The position numbers and the translations under genes are program-made. DNA of 64,000 bases from Actinobacteria bacterium IMCC25003 (GTDB taxonomy: Bacteria > Actinomycetota > Actinomycetes > Nanopelagicales > Nanopelagicaceae): the NCBI GenBank assembly GCA_002284855.1, contig CP015603.1, forward strand, positions 744,001 to 808,000, written 5' to 3'. Shown piece after piece: positions 63,598-64,000 of the stretch (its first letter is position 1; each line of letters opens with the position of its first letter). A model generated the notes under the pieces. That model was not told where the DNA came from. It ran no database searches and saw nothing but the letters and a program-made list of their open reading frames with translations.

Positions 63598-64000
63598 TTA
63601 ATTGATGGATTGCGGGACAGCCCAAGAGTTAGCATCTTGTAGCGGTTCTGGAAGAACGTTCTGCGCAAAACCTTGATATGCCACAGGGCGCATAAAGCGA
63701 TAGATCGCATCTGTGCCAACCGAGGTTGTATGTGATGACGATGAAGGCCATGGGCCACCATGATTCATTGCAGATGTCACTGCGACTCCTGTAGGAAATC
63801 CATTCCAGATAACTCGACCAGCCTTCTCCTTCAATATAGAAAGGAGTTCGGCTGGTTTATCATCATCTGTTCCTTGAATGGTGGCAGTCAATTGACCTTG
63901 GAGTGACGATGCGATTTCGACATACTGGTTTTCATCGCAGGTAATGACAACGGTGGTAGGACCGAAGTGCTCTTCGAGAAGTTCGTGGTTGGCAGCAGCG
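63598..64000 (-). CDS. 2,5-dioxovalerate (2-oxoglutarate semialdehyde) dehydrogenase, C-terminal part
   Basis: The minus-strand frame is open to the right edge of the window, so this is the last 133 codons of a longer gene. The ALDH-family segment HFGPTTVVI (usual E-xx-FGP) and the family end with WNGFPTG and GGPWPSSSSHTTSVG, then RFMRPVAYQGF, are characteristic of 2-oxoglutarate semialdehyde dehydrogenase. It would complete hydroxyproline degradation by making 2-oxoglutarate. It converges with the epimerase at 8 bases. The catalytic Cys and Glu are outside the window. Confidence 0.87.
   Translation of the reverse strand, partial: AAANHELLEEHFGPTTVVITCDENQYVEIASSLQGQLTATIQGTDDDKPAELLSILKEKAGRVIWNGFPTGVAVTSAMNHGGPWPSSSSHTTSVGTDAIYRFMRPVAYQGFAQNVLPEPLQDANSWAVPQSIN

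Overview
The window looks like core chromosome of a small-genome, free-living actinomycete. Actinobacterial markers include the qcrCAB-ctaE and ctaCDF respiratory clusters, a PadR-ino1 pair feeding inositol/mycothiol synthesis, a glnA-RDD-DUF4191-lipA-lipB block, a two-lipoyl-domain E2 beside lpdA, a mycobacterial-type adenosine kinase, and DUF3043. Base composition is intermediate by eye rather than GC-rich. Intergenic gaps are tiny, many convergent genes overlap at their 3' ends, and many transcription units appear leaderless. This fits the freshwater acI / Nanopelagicales group (Planktophila-like), but that placement is inferred from style and content, not from a marker gene.

Layout. 1-6.6 kb: a two-component pair behind a long-chain acyl-CoA synthetase, an SRPBCC protein, a ROK sugar kinase, a PlsC acyltransferase, a RecB-like nuclease and a LysE exporter. 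6.6-10 kb: PadR regulator with palindromic operator, inositol-phosphate synthase, enoyl-CoA hydratase and an SDR. 10-14.8 kb: polar amino-acid ABC importer, NCS1 nucleobase permease and an N-terminally short NhaA-like antiporter. 14.8-30.9 kb: glnA with a GlnR-like box, lipoate biosynthesis (lipB, lipA), an MMPL transporter, two oxidoreductases, E2 and E3 of a 2-oxoacid dehydrogenase, leucyl aminopeptidase and gcvT. 30.8-34.8 kb: a cobalamin-riboswitch-controlled ECF vitamin transporter with a secreted companion protein. 34.8-40 kb: aldo/keto reductase, DUF3043, nadA, an A-type Fe-S carrier, adenosine kinase and a degenerate cysteine-desulfurase-fold protein. 40-49.2 kb: cytochrome c oxidase and bc1 genes in two convergent operons around a permease and an aminotransferase. 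49.4-52.4 kb: receiver-like protein, trpD, DnaQ-type exonuclease and a lipase-like hydrolase. 52.3-57.6 kb: histidine utilisation (hutUIH, divergent hutG). 57.6-58.9 kb: an MpaB-family oxygenase and a HIT protein. 58.9-64 kb: a complete trans-4-hydroxy-L-proline catabolic set.

The genes fit a heterotroph living on amino acids. Histidine goes to glutamate, hydroxyproline goes to 2-oxoglutarate, peptides are cut by PepA, and electrons enter the bc1-aa3 chain. Lipoate and the E2/E3 subunits support 2-oxoacid oxidation, glnA handles ammonium, and B12 or a precursor is apparently imported under riboswitch control.

I found no rRNA or tRNA genes, CRISPR arrays, insertion sequences or phage genes. 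No stretch over 300 bases lacks a gene or a named RNA element. No plainly new multi-gene system is visible. The most unusual items are a cox-linked desulfurase-fold protein that has lost its PLP-lysine motif, a CuA-site substitution in CtaC, the B12-riboswitch ECF operon with its secreted member, a likely CTG start codon, and a repeated leaderless promoter layout (TANNNT, then 6-7 bases, then the start codon) before at least 18 genes.
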